Virus record (IMG/VR): IMGVR_UViG_3300009128_000006
Span: 26,157-90,156 of that record
Direction: 5' to 3' (one strand)
DNA from: a virus
DNA length: 64,000 nucleotides
The notes under the pieces were generated by a model. It worked only from the letters and a program-made list of their open reading frames with translations, searched no databases and was not told the origin of the DNA. The translations under genes were made by a program, and so were the position numbers. Position 1 is the first letter of the stretch. Every line of letters starts with the position of its first letter. Positions 50,473-58,433 of this stretch are shown here, piece by piece.

Positions 50473-51647
50473 ACCAGCTCCTCGTAGTCCAGGTACGCAC
50501 CGTAGACCTTGAAGGTGGTCAGAGCCTGAACATCAGCATCGACCCGGATCCGCATCCCTTCCTTCGAAGACATGACCGGAGGAGAGATGAGCGTGTGCTT
50601 CACAGCGTGACTCTCGATGGCCCCACGCTCTGCCGCCGTGTCGTGCGCAGCTGCGAAGGTCTGCCCTGAGCTCAGGCTCGTAGCCAGTGGGATCGCGGCA
50701 CTGCCTGTCGTGTCACTACCTGTAGGCTTCACGCGCAGGAGAGTGCCAGTCACATCGTTCGCGACAGCATCCTCGACGGCGTACATCACCGTGAAGGAGA
50801 GCGGCCGCACACCGATTGTGGTGTTCCCCGCCTCGAGAGGCAGGTCTACGACACTCAAGCCAACACCGGCTTCACCAGATGCGCGCTCCAAGATGTCCAG
50901 GTTCGCCACATCGTCGTAGAACTCGAACCAGGTGTCACCGTCCACTGCTCGGAACTGTGCAGCCCCTACTAAGACCGTCTTCGGCTCCGCTACGACACCC
51001 GACTCTCCCGTGATGATGAGGTCACCACGGACATCCATGTCGCCTTCAACATCCAGCATGTTGAAGATGATGAGCTGCTCGTTGGGACCAATGGAGGCAT
51101 TCTCACCTTCGTAGATCTTGGTCCGCTGGCTCCATGCCTTCCGCCAGTAGCCCTCAGGCGGGAGTGTCCGTACAGCACCGAGGACGTCGAGCACCCCATC
51201 AACGACGTCCAGCTCCTCGATGATGAGCTCTTCGTCCGAGGCGATGGTCTGCGTTGAGCCGTCGTCGAGCACTCTCTCCTGAGAGAAGCGTGCACGGTAG
51301 CCCAGCGCGGCAGCAGCAGCCTCTGCTGCCGTGAGGTGGTACCTCTCGGAGGCTGTGCCGCCTTGGAGGTTGTTCAGGGCTTGATGATCGCTGACCCCTC
51401 CACCAGCCCCACCTCCTGCGACGACCTTCCAAGCCCCAACACCGCCCGTAGGCAGGACCAGATCCGGAAGGTTCTCGGGATCCGTGGAGGCATGGTCGTA
51501 CCAGTACAAGGACTCTTGGCCCTGTACGAGGATGACGGCCCCATGCTCTGCATCTCCCGCAGGGACAAGCCGAAGCTCGGCGATGTCCGCGACAGGATTC
51601 TGGAGGTATTCCCCAGGATGCCGATGATGGATGAGCCTCTGGGTCAC
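50463..51647 (-). CDS. Tail-fibre protein with 'DHQALNNLQGG' motif
   Basis: 394 aa from GTG 51647, which overlaps the previous stop (GTGA). Near residue 85 it carries SDHQALNNLQGGTASERYHL, a pattern widely seen in phage tail-fibre proteins (DHxxLxxLQGGTxxEYYHLT). The middle is helical/beta with Gly-rich turns (GDMDVRGDLIITGESGVVAE), and the C-terminus is beta-rich. It is the clearest fibre gene of the cluster. Host receptor unknown. Confidence 0.75.
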   Translation of the reverse strand: MTQRLIHHRHPGEYLQNPVADIAELRLVPAGDAEHGAVILVQGQESLYWYDHASTDPENLPDLVLPTGGVGAWKVVAGGGAGGGVSDHQALNNLQGGTASERYHLTAAEAAAAALGYRARFSQERVLDDGSTQTIASDEELIIEELDVVDGVLDVLGAVRTLPPEGYWRKAWSQRTKIYEGENASIGPNEQLIIFNMLDVEGDMDVRGDLIITGESGVVAEPKTVLVGAAQFRAVDGDTWFEFYDDVANLDILERASGEAGVGLSVVDLPLEAGNTTIGVRPLSFTVMYAVEDAVANDVTGTLLRVKPTGSDTTGSAAIPLATSLSSGQTFAAAHDTAAERGAIESHAVKHTLISPPVMSSKEGMRIRVDADVQALTTFKVYGAYLDYEELVWR

Positions 51648-52015
51648 ACCGGCCTCACGAGGGCGATCCAGGCATCCAGCTTGGGATTCACGCCCGAAGG
51701 TGTGGCCTCGACCTGCAGGAAGATGCGGTCCATGCCCTGAAGCTCAAGCGTGACCAGGTCACTGGTCTGGACAACGACCTGGCGGCCCTTGTGCCACTTC
51801 CCGCTGATGATGCTGTAGAGCCAGTAGCGAATGCGGAAGACGGGGTTCGTCCCGCTCACGTTGAACAGGAGATGAGCAAGCTCGTTCTGCTCGATCTGGT
51901 AGCCCTGGCCCTTGAGGGTCGGAGAGCTCGTAGTGTCAGAGACGTCAGACAGTACTCGCCGTCCGGCAGGCGTGTTGCCGATCTTCGCGGAGGTGGTTTT
52001 GACCCTGCGTGGCAT
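51644..52015 (-). CDS. Small fibre-locus protein
   Basis: 123 aa. N-terminus is basic (MPRRVKTTSAKIGNTPAGRR); the rest forms beta strands (HLLFNVSGTNPVFRIRYWLY, VVVQTSDLVTLELQG). A small globular beta domain of this type often connects fibre to baseplate. The stop overlaps the fibre gene start, which implies coupled translation. Function inferred from position only. Confidence 0.55.
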   Translation of the reverse strand: MPRRVKTTSAKIGNTPAGRRVLSDVSDTTSSPTLKGQGYQIEQNELAHLLFNVSGTNPVFRIRYWLYSIISGKWHKGRQVVVQTSDLVTLELQGMDRIFLQVEATPSGVNPKLDAWIALVRPV

Positions 52016-52081
52016 GTCTGCTCCGTGTTCCTATTCTACCGTCTTCCAGTACTGAGGGCTAAGAGGAAGGCCCCTCCGGGC

Positions 52082-52513
52082 TCACTCCCCCGCCAGCTCC
52101 CGCTCTCGCTGACGTACCATGATGGCCGCCTCGACCAGATCGAGGATCTGTGCCATCGCCAACGGGTCTGCCGTATGTTCGAGTGTGCGGCCACCGATTT
52201 GGTGCAGCAATGCCAGCATGGAGTCGTCCTTCGGCAGCTGCTCGTACTCCATCAAGTTCACAGGCACTGCACGAGCGGTGCCCTTGTTGAACCGCGACAC
52301 GTCACGAGGACCGTGGATCACGACCTCGGTGCTCTCGGGCTCTGGAGAGGGTCGTGCCCAGCACAGCTCCCCCTGGAAGATCACTGCCCTTCCCTGAGGC
52401 GGGAGGTCTGCGAGAAGCGCTTCCTCCTCGCACTCCAACAGGGCCAGGTGGCCCTCGTAGTAGTGAAGCCCTTTTCGCCGTGTACCGGCGTAGTAGTCGG
52501 GCGTTTCTTTCAT
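52082..52513 (-). CDS. Uncharacterised protein
   Basis: 143 aa. Sequence: an N-terminal Tyr/Gly part (YYAGTRRKGLHYYEGHLALL), an acidic helix, and a long C-terminal helix (MLALLHQIGGRTLEHTADPL, then LVEAAIMVRQRERELAG). Stop/start overlap with the 52510-52989 gene suggests an operon. No family recognised. May belong to the fibre operon or to a separate small group. Confidence 0.55.
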   Translation of the reverse strand: MKETPDYYAGTRRKGLHYYEGHLALLECEEEALLADLPPQGRAVIFQGELCWARPSPEPESTEVVIHGPRDVSRFNKGTARAVPVNLMEYEQLPKDDSMLALLHQIGGRTLEHTADPLAMAQILDLVEAAIMVRQRERELAGE

Positions 52514-52989
52514 CTCTTGCTCCGTATGTTGTTCAGAAGGGAGAGGATGTCTGGAGCCTCTCCCGAATCAGGTACTGCTTCTACTGGCTCTGCTGATGCC
52601 AGACGATGATTGAATCTTGGTCGGAGATGCGTCCTTACCCGGTACGCCTCCGAAGCACTGCTCTCCGAGAAGTACACCTCGAAGATCAGATCTGTGGGCG
52701 AGATCCCTGCCTTTCGGATTGCCGCTGCCTTGGGCATCCGAATCCCAGCTCCGCCGCTGTAAAGAACAGCGATAAAACACCGAATCCTCTTCTCGGCGTC
52801 TCCTGTCCACCCCACGAGGAGGCACTCCGTGCGTGTGTTCACGGTGTACACCGCAGATCGCTTCCCGAGGAGCGCAAGTTCCCCGTCTCGTACCATCCCG
52901 ATGTGAGACCAGGGGAGAGTAAGATCAGGATTCTTCCCCAGCAGACGCACAACATCGTTAGGAGTAGGAGATACTACTTGCTCGGACAT
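52510..52989 (-). CDS. Uncharacterised protein
   Basis: 159 aa. ATG 52989 lies three bases after GGAG; a start at 53064 would add an unlikely 25 residues. Sequence: an N-terminal helix (SPTPNDVVRLLGKNPDLTL), a beta-rich core (ELALLGKRSAVYTVNTRTEC, LLVGWTGDAEKRIRCFIAVL) and a helical C-terminus. No domain recognised. First gene of the minus-strand group that ends with the fibre cluster. Confidence 0.55.
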   Translation of the reverse strand: MSEQVVSPTPNDVVRLLGKNPDLTLPWSHIGMVRDGELALLGKRSAVYTVNTRTECLLVGWTGDAEKRIRCFIAVLYSGGAGIRMPKAAAIRKAGISPTDLIFEVYFSESSASEAYRVRTHLRPRFNHRLASAEPVEAVPDSGEAPDILSLLNNIRSKR

Positions 52990-53119
52990 AGACTCCAACT
53001 CTGCGTCGAAAGTGTGTCGGTTTTGAGAGCTTATTCTCTGTAGCACGATACGCTGTCTTGACACTGCAAAGTCCGCCGACCACGCTTTTCCAGAACCTGA
53101 CCCCCTCCAAACTCTGGCC

Positions 53120-53125
53120 TATTCT
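53120..53125 (+). promoter_or_regulatory. -10-like TATTCT
   Basis: TATTCT lies 14 bases before GTG 53140, in the divergent gap; no -35 box. Confidence 0.4.
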
Positions 53126-53139
53126 CTGACGAGGTTCCC

Positions 53140-53466
53140 GTGAACTCCTTGACGAAGCAACAGCTCCTTGTCATCGCCGGCCTCATCGCGGTGGCAGTTT
53201 TGGCCATTACAGCCTGGTTCCTCATGAGTGGGGACACGGAATCGGCGGCAGGTGTTGGGGTTGGCGGTGGTGTGGCTGCTGCCGAGGTCGTACGGCGTGC
53301 TTCCCGTCGTCGTCAGGAACGGGATGAGGCTCTGGCAAGGGCCGATGTTGAGGTTCAAGACCAGGAGGATCGGCTCGAGCGGCTTCCGGACTCTGAGGCC
53401 GTCACGGAGGACATCGCAGCTCTCACTCCGGACGAGAAGGCCAACCTCGGTAACGACCTTCTGTAA
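53140..53466 (+). CDS. Spanin-like inner-membrane protein
   Basis: 108 aa from GTG 53140 with GAGG six bases upstream. N-terminal membrane anchor (LLVIAGLIAVAVLAITAWFL) followed by a Gly/Ala-rich turn and a charged coiled coil (RRASRRRQERDEALARADVE) that would lie in the periplasm. This is the layout of an inner-membrane spanin (i-spanin). A second gene with signal-like N-terminus follows. An outer-membrane lipoprotein partner with a lipobox is not obvious, so the assignment is tentative. Confidence 0.55.
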   Translation: MNSLTKQQLLVIAGLIAVAVLAITAWFLMSGDTESAAGVGVGGGVAAAEVVRRASRRRQERDEALARADVEVQDQEDRLERLPDSEAVTEDIAALTPDEKANLGNDLL

Positions 53467-53475
53467 GGAATGGCC

Positions 53476-53979
53476 ATGATCGCTACGTTCCTTCTTTCTG
53501 CCCTTCTTTCTGTCGGTCATGCCCAAGAACCGGTAGAAAAGCGACCCATCCTTCCGATGCCTGTGGATGCGCGCATCACCATCGCCTCGAAGGGCTACCG
53601 CCTCGAGGGCCAGTACTACCTCCTCCCGGAGGAGAGGTTCGACACTGCCTTGAAGAACGCTCAGCTCTTGAAGCCCTCCCCCGAAGGGGAGGCAGCTGGC
53701 TTCAAGACCTCACTCGATGAGGCCAAGGCTCTGGTGGTTGATGCTCATCGCACCGTGGCTGATCTGAAAGCAAACGCCTCAGAGGATGCTGCGCTGATCG
53801 ATGATCAGGTCGCGGAGCTGCTGACAGCCGGCAACACCATCGAGCGGCTCAGCATCGAGAACAAGTACCTCAGGAAGGACGTGCGGAAGACCACTATGAT
53901 CCTGATAGCGGCGGGTGTTGGGTCCGCTGTAGTCATTGGGGTGGAGTCATACCTTCTGGTCCGGCTCACGCTGCTGTAG
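53476..53979 (+). CDS. Exported membrane-anchored protein, lysis candidate
   Basis: 167 aa. ATG 53476 lies seven bases after AAGGA. The N-terminus MIATFLLSALLSVGHAQEP looks like a signal peptide with an AxA-type cleavage site; there is no lipobox Cys. The body is helical and coiled (LKNAQLLKPSPEGEAAGFK, LIDDQVAELLTAGNTIERLS) and the C-terminus is a membrane span (TTMILIAAGVGSAVVIGVES). Signal plus C-terminal anchor with periplasmic helices resembles a one-piece spanin-like or envelope-lytic protein. It follows the spanin-like gene at a 9-base gap. Lysis function is inference. Confidence 0.5.
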   Translation: MIATFLLSALLSVGHAQEPVEKRPILPMPVDARITIASKGYRLEGQYYLLPEERFDTALKNAQLLKPSPEGEAAGFKTSLDEAKALVVDAHRTVADLKANASEDAALIDDQVAELLTAGNTIERLSIENKYLRKDVRKTTMILIAAGVGSAVVIGVESYLLVRLTLL

Positions 53980-54064
53980 ATCTCCTACGGATCGACACGT
54001 CCGTAGAGTGGGTATTCGTAGGCGTGGCTTTCCTCGTCCTATGGGCTCTGATGGACTTCGAGTT

Positions 54065-55879
54065 TTAGACTATGCCCTCGATGTAGGGCAGCTTCATGTC
54101 CGAGTCCTTCCCCATCAAGTCATGGAACAGGGCTGCCGTGGTGAGTTCCTGCCCTGCAGGGATCTCCACCCGCAGCAGCCTCCGGTCTCGACTCATGGTC
54201 GTCTCGTAGAGGAGCTTCGCGGGCATCTCTCCCAGACCCTTGAAGCGGCTGATCTCTACCTTGCCTGTAGAGGATTCGACGATTGCGTCTCGCTCTGTGT
54301 CATCGAGGGCCCAGAAGTCTTTCTTTCCTGCCCGGATGCGGTACAGCGGCGGCTGGGCCACGTATACCCTTCCTGCGTCGATGAGCGGGAGCATGAACCT
54401 GTAGAAGAACGCGAGCATGAGAGTGGTGATGTGATGCCCATCCACATCCGCGTCCATCAACAAGATGACCTTCCCGTATCTCAGTGTGTTCAGGTTCAGT
54501 CTCTCACCCATTCCACATCCGAGAGCCTCGACCACGGCCTTCAGCTCCTTGTTGGTCCCTGCCTTCTTGGGGTTCACGATGACGTTCAACACCTTCCCCC
54601 GAAGTGGGAGGATGGCCTGAGTTCTGCGGTCACGCCCCTGCTTCGCGGAGCCTCCCGCACTGTCTCCTTCGACGATGAAGAGCTCCGTCTCTCCCAGGTT
54701 CGTAGAGGAGCAGTCTGCGAGCTTCCCGGGCAGAGCTGACTTCCGAACTACAGACTTCCGCCGTACCGTCGCTACAGCCTCTCTCGAAGCCGTCCGAGCC
54801 TTCGCAGCACTCACAGCGCGGTGGACGATAATCTCTGCCTGGGAAGAGTTTGTCCTCAACCAGTTCTGGAACCGCGTCCTTAGTCCCATTACCAAGGTCT
54901 TCCCCTCCTCCGAGTTGAGCCTCCCCTTCGTTTGTCCCTGGAACTGCACCCTCTCGAGAAGGACGTGCACTGCACCCATGACGCCTTCGCGGTAATCGTC
55001 AGGGACGAGCTTGGGCCTTCTCGGCAAGAGCTTGTTCGCCTTCGCGTGCTTCGCCACCTCCGTTGCAATGAGCTGCTTCAAGGCTGTGAAGTGCGTCCCT
55101 CCTTCCCGGGTTGGGATGGTGTTGGCGAAGCTCTTCCCCAGGACATCCATACCTGTAGGCGACGACGTCCATGACACAGCCACTTGCACAGCCTCATCCC
55201 GGATGTACCAGGTCGAGGAAATGGCTTGTTCTGTGTTCACCAGGTCGACCAGACCACCAGGGAACTGCATCTCCTCACCGTTGAAGCGGAATCGTGCACC
55301 TACCAGATGTGCCTTCAGCCATACACGGTTTCGGAGGGTCTCCATGTTGAAGGGACGCTTCCCGAAGATCATCACGTCCGGACGGAACCGGATGGCTGTG
55401 CCTCGTAGCTTCCTTCCACACCGCTTCACATCGGGCTCGGAAGGCTCTCCTCGCACGAAGGATTGGCAGTAATGTGTGCCATCCTTCCACACGTTGACTT
55501 CAAGCTCTGAAGACAGGGCGTTGACTACGGCACTTCCGACTCCATGCAGTCCGCCCGATGTGGTGTAGGCTCCGTCTCCGAACTTCCCTCCGGCATGGAG
55601 TTCCGTGAGGACCACTTCGACTGCGGCACGGCCGTCCTCCATCGCGTCGATGGGGATGCCTCGGCCGTTGTCCTTGATGGTGATCTCCCGGTCGGAGGCC
55701 TCGACATCGATGAGGGTGGCGTAGCCGGCCAGCACCTCATCGACTGCGTTATCGAGTACTTCCCACACCAGGTGGTGTAGCCCTTCTTCCTCGGTGTCCG
55801 GGATGAACATTCCCGGCACCTGTCTCACTGCCTCGAGTCCCTCCAGCTTCCTGATGCTGGAGGCGTCGTACTTGCTCAT
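54065..55879 (-). CDS. Type IIA DNA topoisomerase subunit B (GyrB/ParE-like)
   Basis: 604 aa. GHKL ATPase domain: VWEVLDNAVDEVLAGYA, the G1/G2 boxes ITIKDNGRGIPID and TTSGGLHGVGSAVVNAL; then the transducer GGTHFTALKQ. TOPRIM motifs: LFIVEGDSAGGSAKQGRDRR, QAILPLRGKVLNV and LLMDADVDGHHITTL, then EISRFKGLGEM and the final DLMG-like end. It is about as long as ParE. Subunit B supplies ATP hydrolysis and the metal-binding TOPRIM part; subunit A with the active Tyr is not in this window, so it must be elsewhere in the phage or be supplied by the host. Likely works in replication or packaging topology. Confidence 0.93.
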   Translation of the reverse strand: MSKYDASSIRKLEGLEAVRQVPGMFIPDTEEEGLHHLVWEVLDNAVDEVLAGYATLIDVEASDREITIKDNGRGIPIDAMEDGRAAVEVVLTELHAGGKFGDGAYTTSGGLHGVGSAVVNALSSELEVNVWKDGTHYCQSFVRGEPSEPDVKRCGRKLRGTAIRFRPDVMIFGKRPFNMETLRNRVWLKAHLVGARFRFNGEEMQFPGGLVDLVNTEQAISSTWYIRDEAVQVAVSWTSSPTGMDVLGKSFANTIPTREGGTHFTALKQLIATEVAKHAKANKLLPRRPKLVPDDYREGVMGAVHVLLERVQFQGQTKGRLNSEEGKTLVMGLRTRFQNWLRTNSSQAEIIVHRAVSAAKARTASREAVATVRRKSVVRKSALPGKLADCSSTNLGETELFIVEGDSAGGSAKQGRDRRTQAILPLRGKVLNVIVNPKKAGTNKELKAVVEALGCGMGERLNLNTLRYGKVILLMDADVDGHHITTLMLAFFYRFMLPLIDAGRVYVAQPPLYRIRAGKKDFWALDDTERDAIVESSTGKVEISRFKGLGEMPAKLLYETTMSRDRRLLRVEIPAGQELTTAALFHDLMGKDSDMKLPYIEGIV

Positions 55880-56394
55880 CGAGCCTCATGGGTAGTGACG
55901 TTGAGTTCCGTGACTGCCTTGTACTTCTTGAGTGCCTCATCGAGGAGATCTGCGGCCCAGTCGTCGAAGTCTCGGTCTGGGGTAAGAACCCCGCTGGGGT
56001 AGGTGCCGTGCTCTGCGTGGTGATCACGTGCATGGATGACGGTCTCCATCGCAGTCTTCAGTCCGCCTGTCCCCGCCAGGAACTGACGGAGAGTGGGCGG
56101 CTTGAGCTTCGGCTCGTCCACGGCCGGCTTTGCAGGCCGGAGGACTCCGTCGAGGATGAGGGTCTCGATGGCATAAGCGCCCTCTTCCATTGGACCCCTG
56201 CGGAGCTTGTCCCACAGCTTCCCGAAGAAACCCTTGGGACGGGCGACGATGGCGATGTGGGTAGCGAGATCTCCTGCCTGCTCCTCTGTGATCCAGCCCA
56301 ACCTCACAAGAGCCTTCAAGGTGCACTCCTTCCCTTCGTTGTACACCTCTGTGAGCTCACTCAGAGTCAGGGAGACGGTCAGGATCCGGGCCAT
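55876..56394 (-). CDS. Uncharacterised protein coupled to topoisomerase
   Basis: 172 aa from ATG 56394 with a GGGGGAG site six bases upstream. Its stop overlaps the topoisomerase start (ATGA). Mostly helical: LTVSLTLSELTEVYNEGKEC, LVRLGWITEEQAGDLATHIA, LRQFLAGTGGLKTAMETVIH, then an acidic end. HARDHHAEHG contains several His but no clear metal motif. Could be a topoisomerase partner or regulator. Unknown family. Confidence 0.6.
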   Translation of the reverse strand: MARILTVSLTLSELTEVYNEGKECTLKALVRLGWITEEQAGDLATHIAIVARPKGFFGKLWDKLRRGPMEEGAYAIETLILDGVLRPAKPAVDEPKLKPPTLRQFLAGTGGLKTAMETVIHARDHHAEHGTYPSGVLTPDRDFDDWAADLLDEALKKYKAVTELNVTTHEAR

Positions 56395-56474
56395 CTATTC
56401 TCCCCCTCGCCATACTCCTTGAGGCCGGCAGTGATTCGTTCGAGCTCAGCTTTGAGCTCCTCGTATCGGTTCAT
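56379..56474 (-). CDS. Tiny protein upstream of topoisomerase operon
   Basis: 31 aa. ATG 56474 lies eight bases after AAGGAG, and the gene overlaps the start of 55876-56394 by 16 bases. Sequence is helical (NRYEELKAELERITAGLKEY). Its good ribosome site and overlap suggest translational coupling rather than chance. Confidence 0.45.
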   Translation of the reverse strand: MNRYEELKAELERITAGLKEYGEGENRWPGS

Positions 56475-56526
56475 TCGGTAACTCCTTGTTGGGTTCCTCA
56501 GCCCTTATGACGAGGAACCTGCGGAG

Positions 56527-57036
56527 TTACCAAAGGCACTGGAAGAAGCCGAGGAGCACAACACGGCGGCCTGTGTGCGGAGTCACAGAGTGTTTTACGG
56601 GCCCATAGCCTTCAGGATTCGAAGGGCTGCTCCCGTACACTACGGCAGAGCGGTAGTGGCGAATCGGAGAGGTATCCAGCCTGGATTCGCCATGTGTCCT
56701 GAAGATTCCGCCCTCGAAGTCATCCGGATGAGAGAGAAGTACACTCACAGACATTCCGCACCACGGCATGTGATGCGTTCCGTCTTCCTTGTACCCATCA
56801 TAGTGTGGCTCGTGCCCTCGAGGTTGGAGCTCAAAGCGCGCGTATGACGGAGCCTCCCACTGCACTTCGCAAGGCCAACCGGATCCTATGAGGATCCGGT
56901 TGAAGACTGTACGGACCAGAGGAGAACAAGCCGCAGGGGGCTGCGAAATCTCCTGTCTGAGATGGTTTCCCTCTTCCGCCTCATGGAGAAGTGCCTGAGC
57001 CTCCTCCGCAGAGACGACGTTTGGGACTACCACCAC
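56527..57036 (-). CDS. 2OG-Fe(II) oxygenase (prolyl-hydroxylase-like)
   Basis: 169 aa from GTG 57036 or GTG 57033, overlapping the endolysin stop; no strong ribosome site. Dioxygenase motifs in order: EPHYDGYKEDGTHH (H-x-D iron ligands), LSHPDDFEGGIF, and HSVTPHTGRRVVLLGFF, with the distal His and the Arg that binds 2-oxoglutarate. The fold is the jelly-roll of prolyl 4-hydroxylases and related enzymes. Such phage enzymes may modify proteins or nucleobases; the substrate is unknown. The gene sits between endolysin and topoisomerase on the same strand. Confidence 0.85.
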   Translation of the reverse strand: MVVVPNVVSAEEAQALLHEAEEGNHLRQEISQPPAACSPLVRTVFNRILIGSGWPCEVQWEAPSYARFELQPRGHEPHYDGYKEDGTHHMPWCGMSVSVLLSHPDDFEGGIFRTHGESRLDTSPIRHYRSAVVYGSSPSNPEGYGPVKHSVTPHTGRRVVLLGFFQCLW

Positions 57037-57824
57037 TTGATGTAGCCGAGGAGGCTGCTCGCGTTGCGGTACGAGGCCTTCACGCGGTCACTCTCGTTCC
57101 CGCCGATGCACAGGTGCTTCCCACCTTCGGTGTTCACCACGAGACCCACATGCCGTGCTGTGGAGGCGGAGCTCTTGTCACTGCCGCTCCCTCCACGACC
57201 CATGATGAAGATCGCACCCGGAGGGCACGCCTGACCTGCAGGGATCCAGCGACCGGTCTTCTTCGCCCACAGCTCCATCTGGTAGCCGGAGCCCTGGAAC
57301 TTGCCGTCGAAGGGCAGTGACGAAGCTCCCCACTCCAGTCCCTTGCTTTGCCGGACGGCCTGCGCCGCGAGCATGGCACACCAGGGGTAGTACGCGGCCG
57401 GGACGATGCCCCAGTACTGCGCGTAGCCGTCCACGATGTGTGCGATTTCCGGACCGCAGTTGTTCCCGGACTCCTTCGCGCCGAGCTGCTTCGCAGCCCA
57501 TATGAGCGCGAGCTTCGGCCACTCCTCGCAGATCACCGGGATCTCGTCGAGGAGCCATGAAACCTGCGCGCTCTGCTCTTCGTGCTTCGAAGGCGAGATG
57601 CTCTTCGTGGCGGAGTCCGGCTCTTCGATCGCCTTCCAGGTGTTCGTCCCGACGATGCCGTCAGGAGTGAGGCCTTCGGCCGCCTGAAGGGTGATGACAG
57701 CGTCCTCGGTGCCTGCTCCGAAGATGCCGTCCGCGTCGATGTTGAAGCCGCGCAGGTTGATGAGCTCCTGCAAGAGCGTGACGGAGTTGCCACGGGAACC
57801 ACGACGAAGAAGGGGATGGGACAT
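57027..57824 (-). CDS. Endolysin: PG-binding domain plus CHAP-like peptidase
   Basis: 265 aa, GGAG eight bases before its ATG. Residues 1-65: peptidoglycan-binding domain (LLRRGSRGNSVTLLQELINL, GIFGAGTEDAVITLQAAEGL, DGIVGTNTWKAI). A linker with SISPSKHEEQ follows. The C-terminal domain shows CHAP/NlpC-P60-like features: AKESGNNCGPEIAH, YYPWCAMLAAQAV (likely catalytic Cys), and ARHVGLVVN (likely catalytic His). It probably cleaves the peptidoglycan peptide or amide bond to lyse the host. No signal peptide, so it needs a holin; candidates are nearby at 57871 and elsewhere. Confidence 0.85.
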   Translation of the reverse strand: MSHPLLRRGSRGNSVTLLQELINLRGFNIDADGIFGAGTEDAVITLQAAEGLTPDGIVGTNTWKAIEEPDSATKSISPSKHEEQSAQVSWLLDEIPVICEEWPKLALIWAAKQLGAKESGNNCGPEIAHIVDGYAQYWGIVPAAYYPWCAMLAAQAVRQSKGLEWGASSLPFDGKFQGSGYQMELWAKKTGRWIPAGQACPPGAIFIMGRGGSGSDKSSASTARHVGLVVNTEGGKHLCIGGNESDRVKASYRNASSLLGYIKWW

Positions 57825-57870
57825 AGGGGTGCTCCAGGGAAGGGGCTCATCCTATCCCAGCGGAGCTGCT

Positions 57871-58005
57871 GTGAAGAGTACGAAGGTCTGGAGGTATCGG
57901 AACTGTCCTGCCCCCGTGGAGAGGCTCAACTACGTCGTGAGTGCTCTTTTTGTGGGTATCTTCGTCTTTATGCTTGTCATCTCTACAGCGGCGTGGTTAG
58001 TGTAG
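57871..58005 (+). CDS. Small single-span membrane protein
   Basis: 44 aa from GTG 57871 with GGAG six bases upstream. A basic N-terminus (KSTKVWRYRNCPAP) precedes one strong membrane span (VVSALFVGIFVFMLVISTAA). It starts 46 bases from the divergent endolysin. A pinholin or antiholin-type role is possible but not shown. Confidence 0.5.
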   Translation: MKSTKVWRYRNCPAPVERLNYVVSALFVGIFVFMLVISTAAWLV

Positions 58006-58056
58006 GGACATGACTCGCAAGTGTGCCATCTCCTCTTCAAGTAGCTCGTATTTTAC

Positions 58057-58143
58057 GGGCCCGGAGGGGTGTGCCTGATGCGTTAGAACCATCATCGGTC
58101 CACGAAAGAACCCCTCCCCGGCCCATTGTCGCGGAGGGGTTCT
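58057..58143 (+). promoter_or_regulatory. Leader with alternative hairpins before tRNA genes
   Basis: Segment A (58057-58070) contains GGAGGGGT, B is ACCCCTCC at 58110-58117, and A' is GGAGGGGT at 58133-58140. B can pair with A or with A', and B with A' makes a terminator stem extended to 58107-58143. Between A and B lies a small hairpin (TGATG...CATCA). A similar arrangement precedes the second tRNA block (60056-60129). Confidence 0.45.
58107..58143 (+). terminator. Terminator hairpin before tRNA-Tyr
   Basis: An 11-bp stem (58107-58117 with 58133-58143) with a 15-base loop, followed by TTGCATTC. It lies just before the first tRNA gene. Confidence 0.55.
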
Positions 58144-58150
58144 TGCATTC

Positions 58151-58236
58151 GGGGATCGAGTACAGTAGCTCGGGACTACTGGCGGGCCTGTAAAGTCCGT
58201 GCCTTAGGGATAGTGGTTCGAATCCACCGATCCCCA
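58151..58236 (+). tRNA. tRNA-Tyr(GTA)
   Basis: Acceptor GGGGATC pairs with GATCCCC, T-loop TTCGAAT, anticodon GTA in the loop CTGTAAA, and a long class II variable arm as usual for bacterial tyrosine tRNA. Discriminator A. First gene of the tRNA array. Confidence 0.85.
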
Positions 58237-58257
58237 CCTATTTCTTTGTCTTCTATT

Positions 58258-58340
58258 GGAGAGGTAACTCTGCGAGGCAGGGCTACGCTTGGAAAGCGTA
58301 TGGCGGTTTCGGCCGCGCGGGGCGGTACCGCACTTCTCCT
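58258..58340 (+). tRNA. tRNA-Ser(GGA) with unusual T-loop
   Basis: Acceptor GGAGAGG/CTTCTCC (one G:U), anticodon stem TACGC/GCGTA with loop TTGGAAA, long variable arm. The T-arm has a 4-bp stem and loop GGCGGTA instead of the normal TTCGANN, so the usual T-loop/D-loop contact cannot form as normal. The same T-arm change is in tRNA-Ser(CGA). Discriminator T instead of the usual G. Confidence 0.65.
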
Positions 58341-58351
58341 CTTCTTCACAT

Positions 58352-58427
58352 GGTCGTGTAGCTCAGTCTGGTAGAGCAGAGGGGTCGCCCCCAGAGACGC
58401 AGGTTCAAATCCTCGCTCGTTCCACCA
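58352..58427 (+). tRNA. tRNA-like element, anticodon unassigned
   Basis: The 5' part (GGTCGTG, then TAGCTCAGTCTGGTAGAGC) and the TTCAAAT T-loop with CCA end look like a tRNA, but the acceptor 3' strand matches poorly and the anticodon arm around GGGGTCGCCCC cannot form a 7-base loop with T33 and purine 37. It may be a decayed tRNA. Lies between two Ser tRNAs. Confidence 0.4.
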
Positions 58428-58433
58428 CATCTT

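Noticed and set aside
53980-54064. 26-residue membrane peptide frame (VEWVFVGVAFLVLW...)
   Set aside because: Looks hydrophobic and protein-like but has no ATG, GTG or TTG start and no ribosome site.
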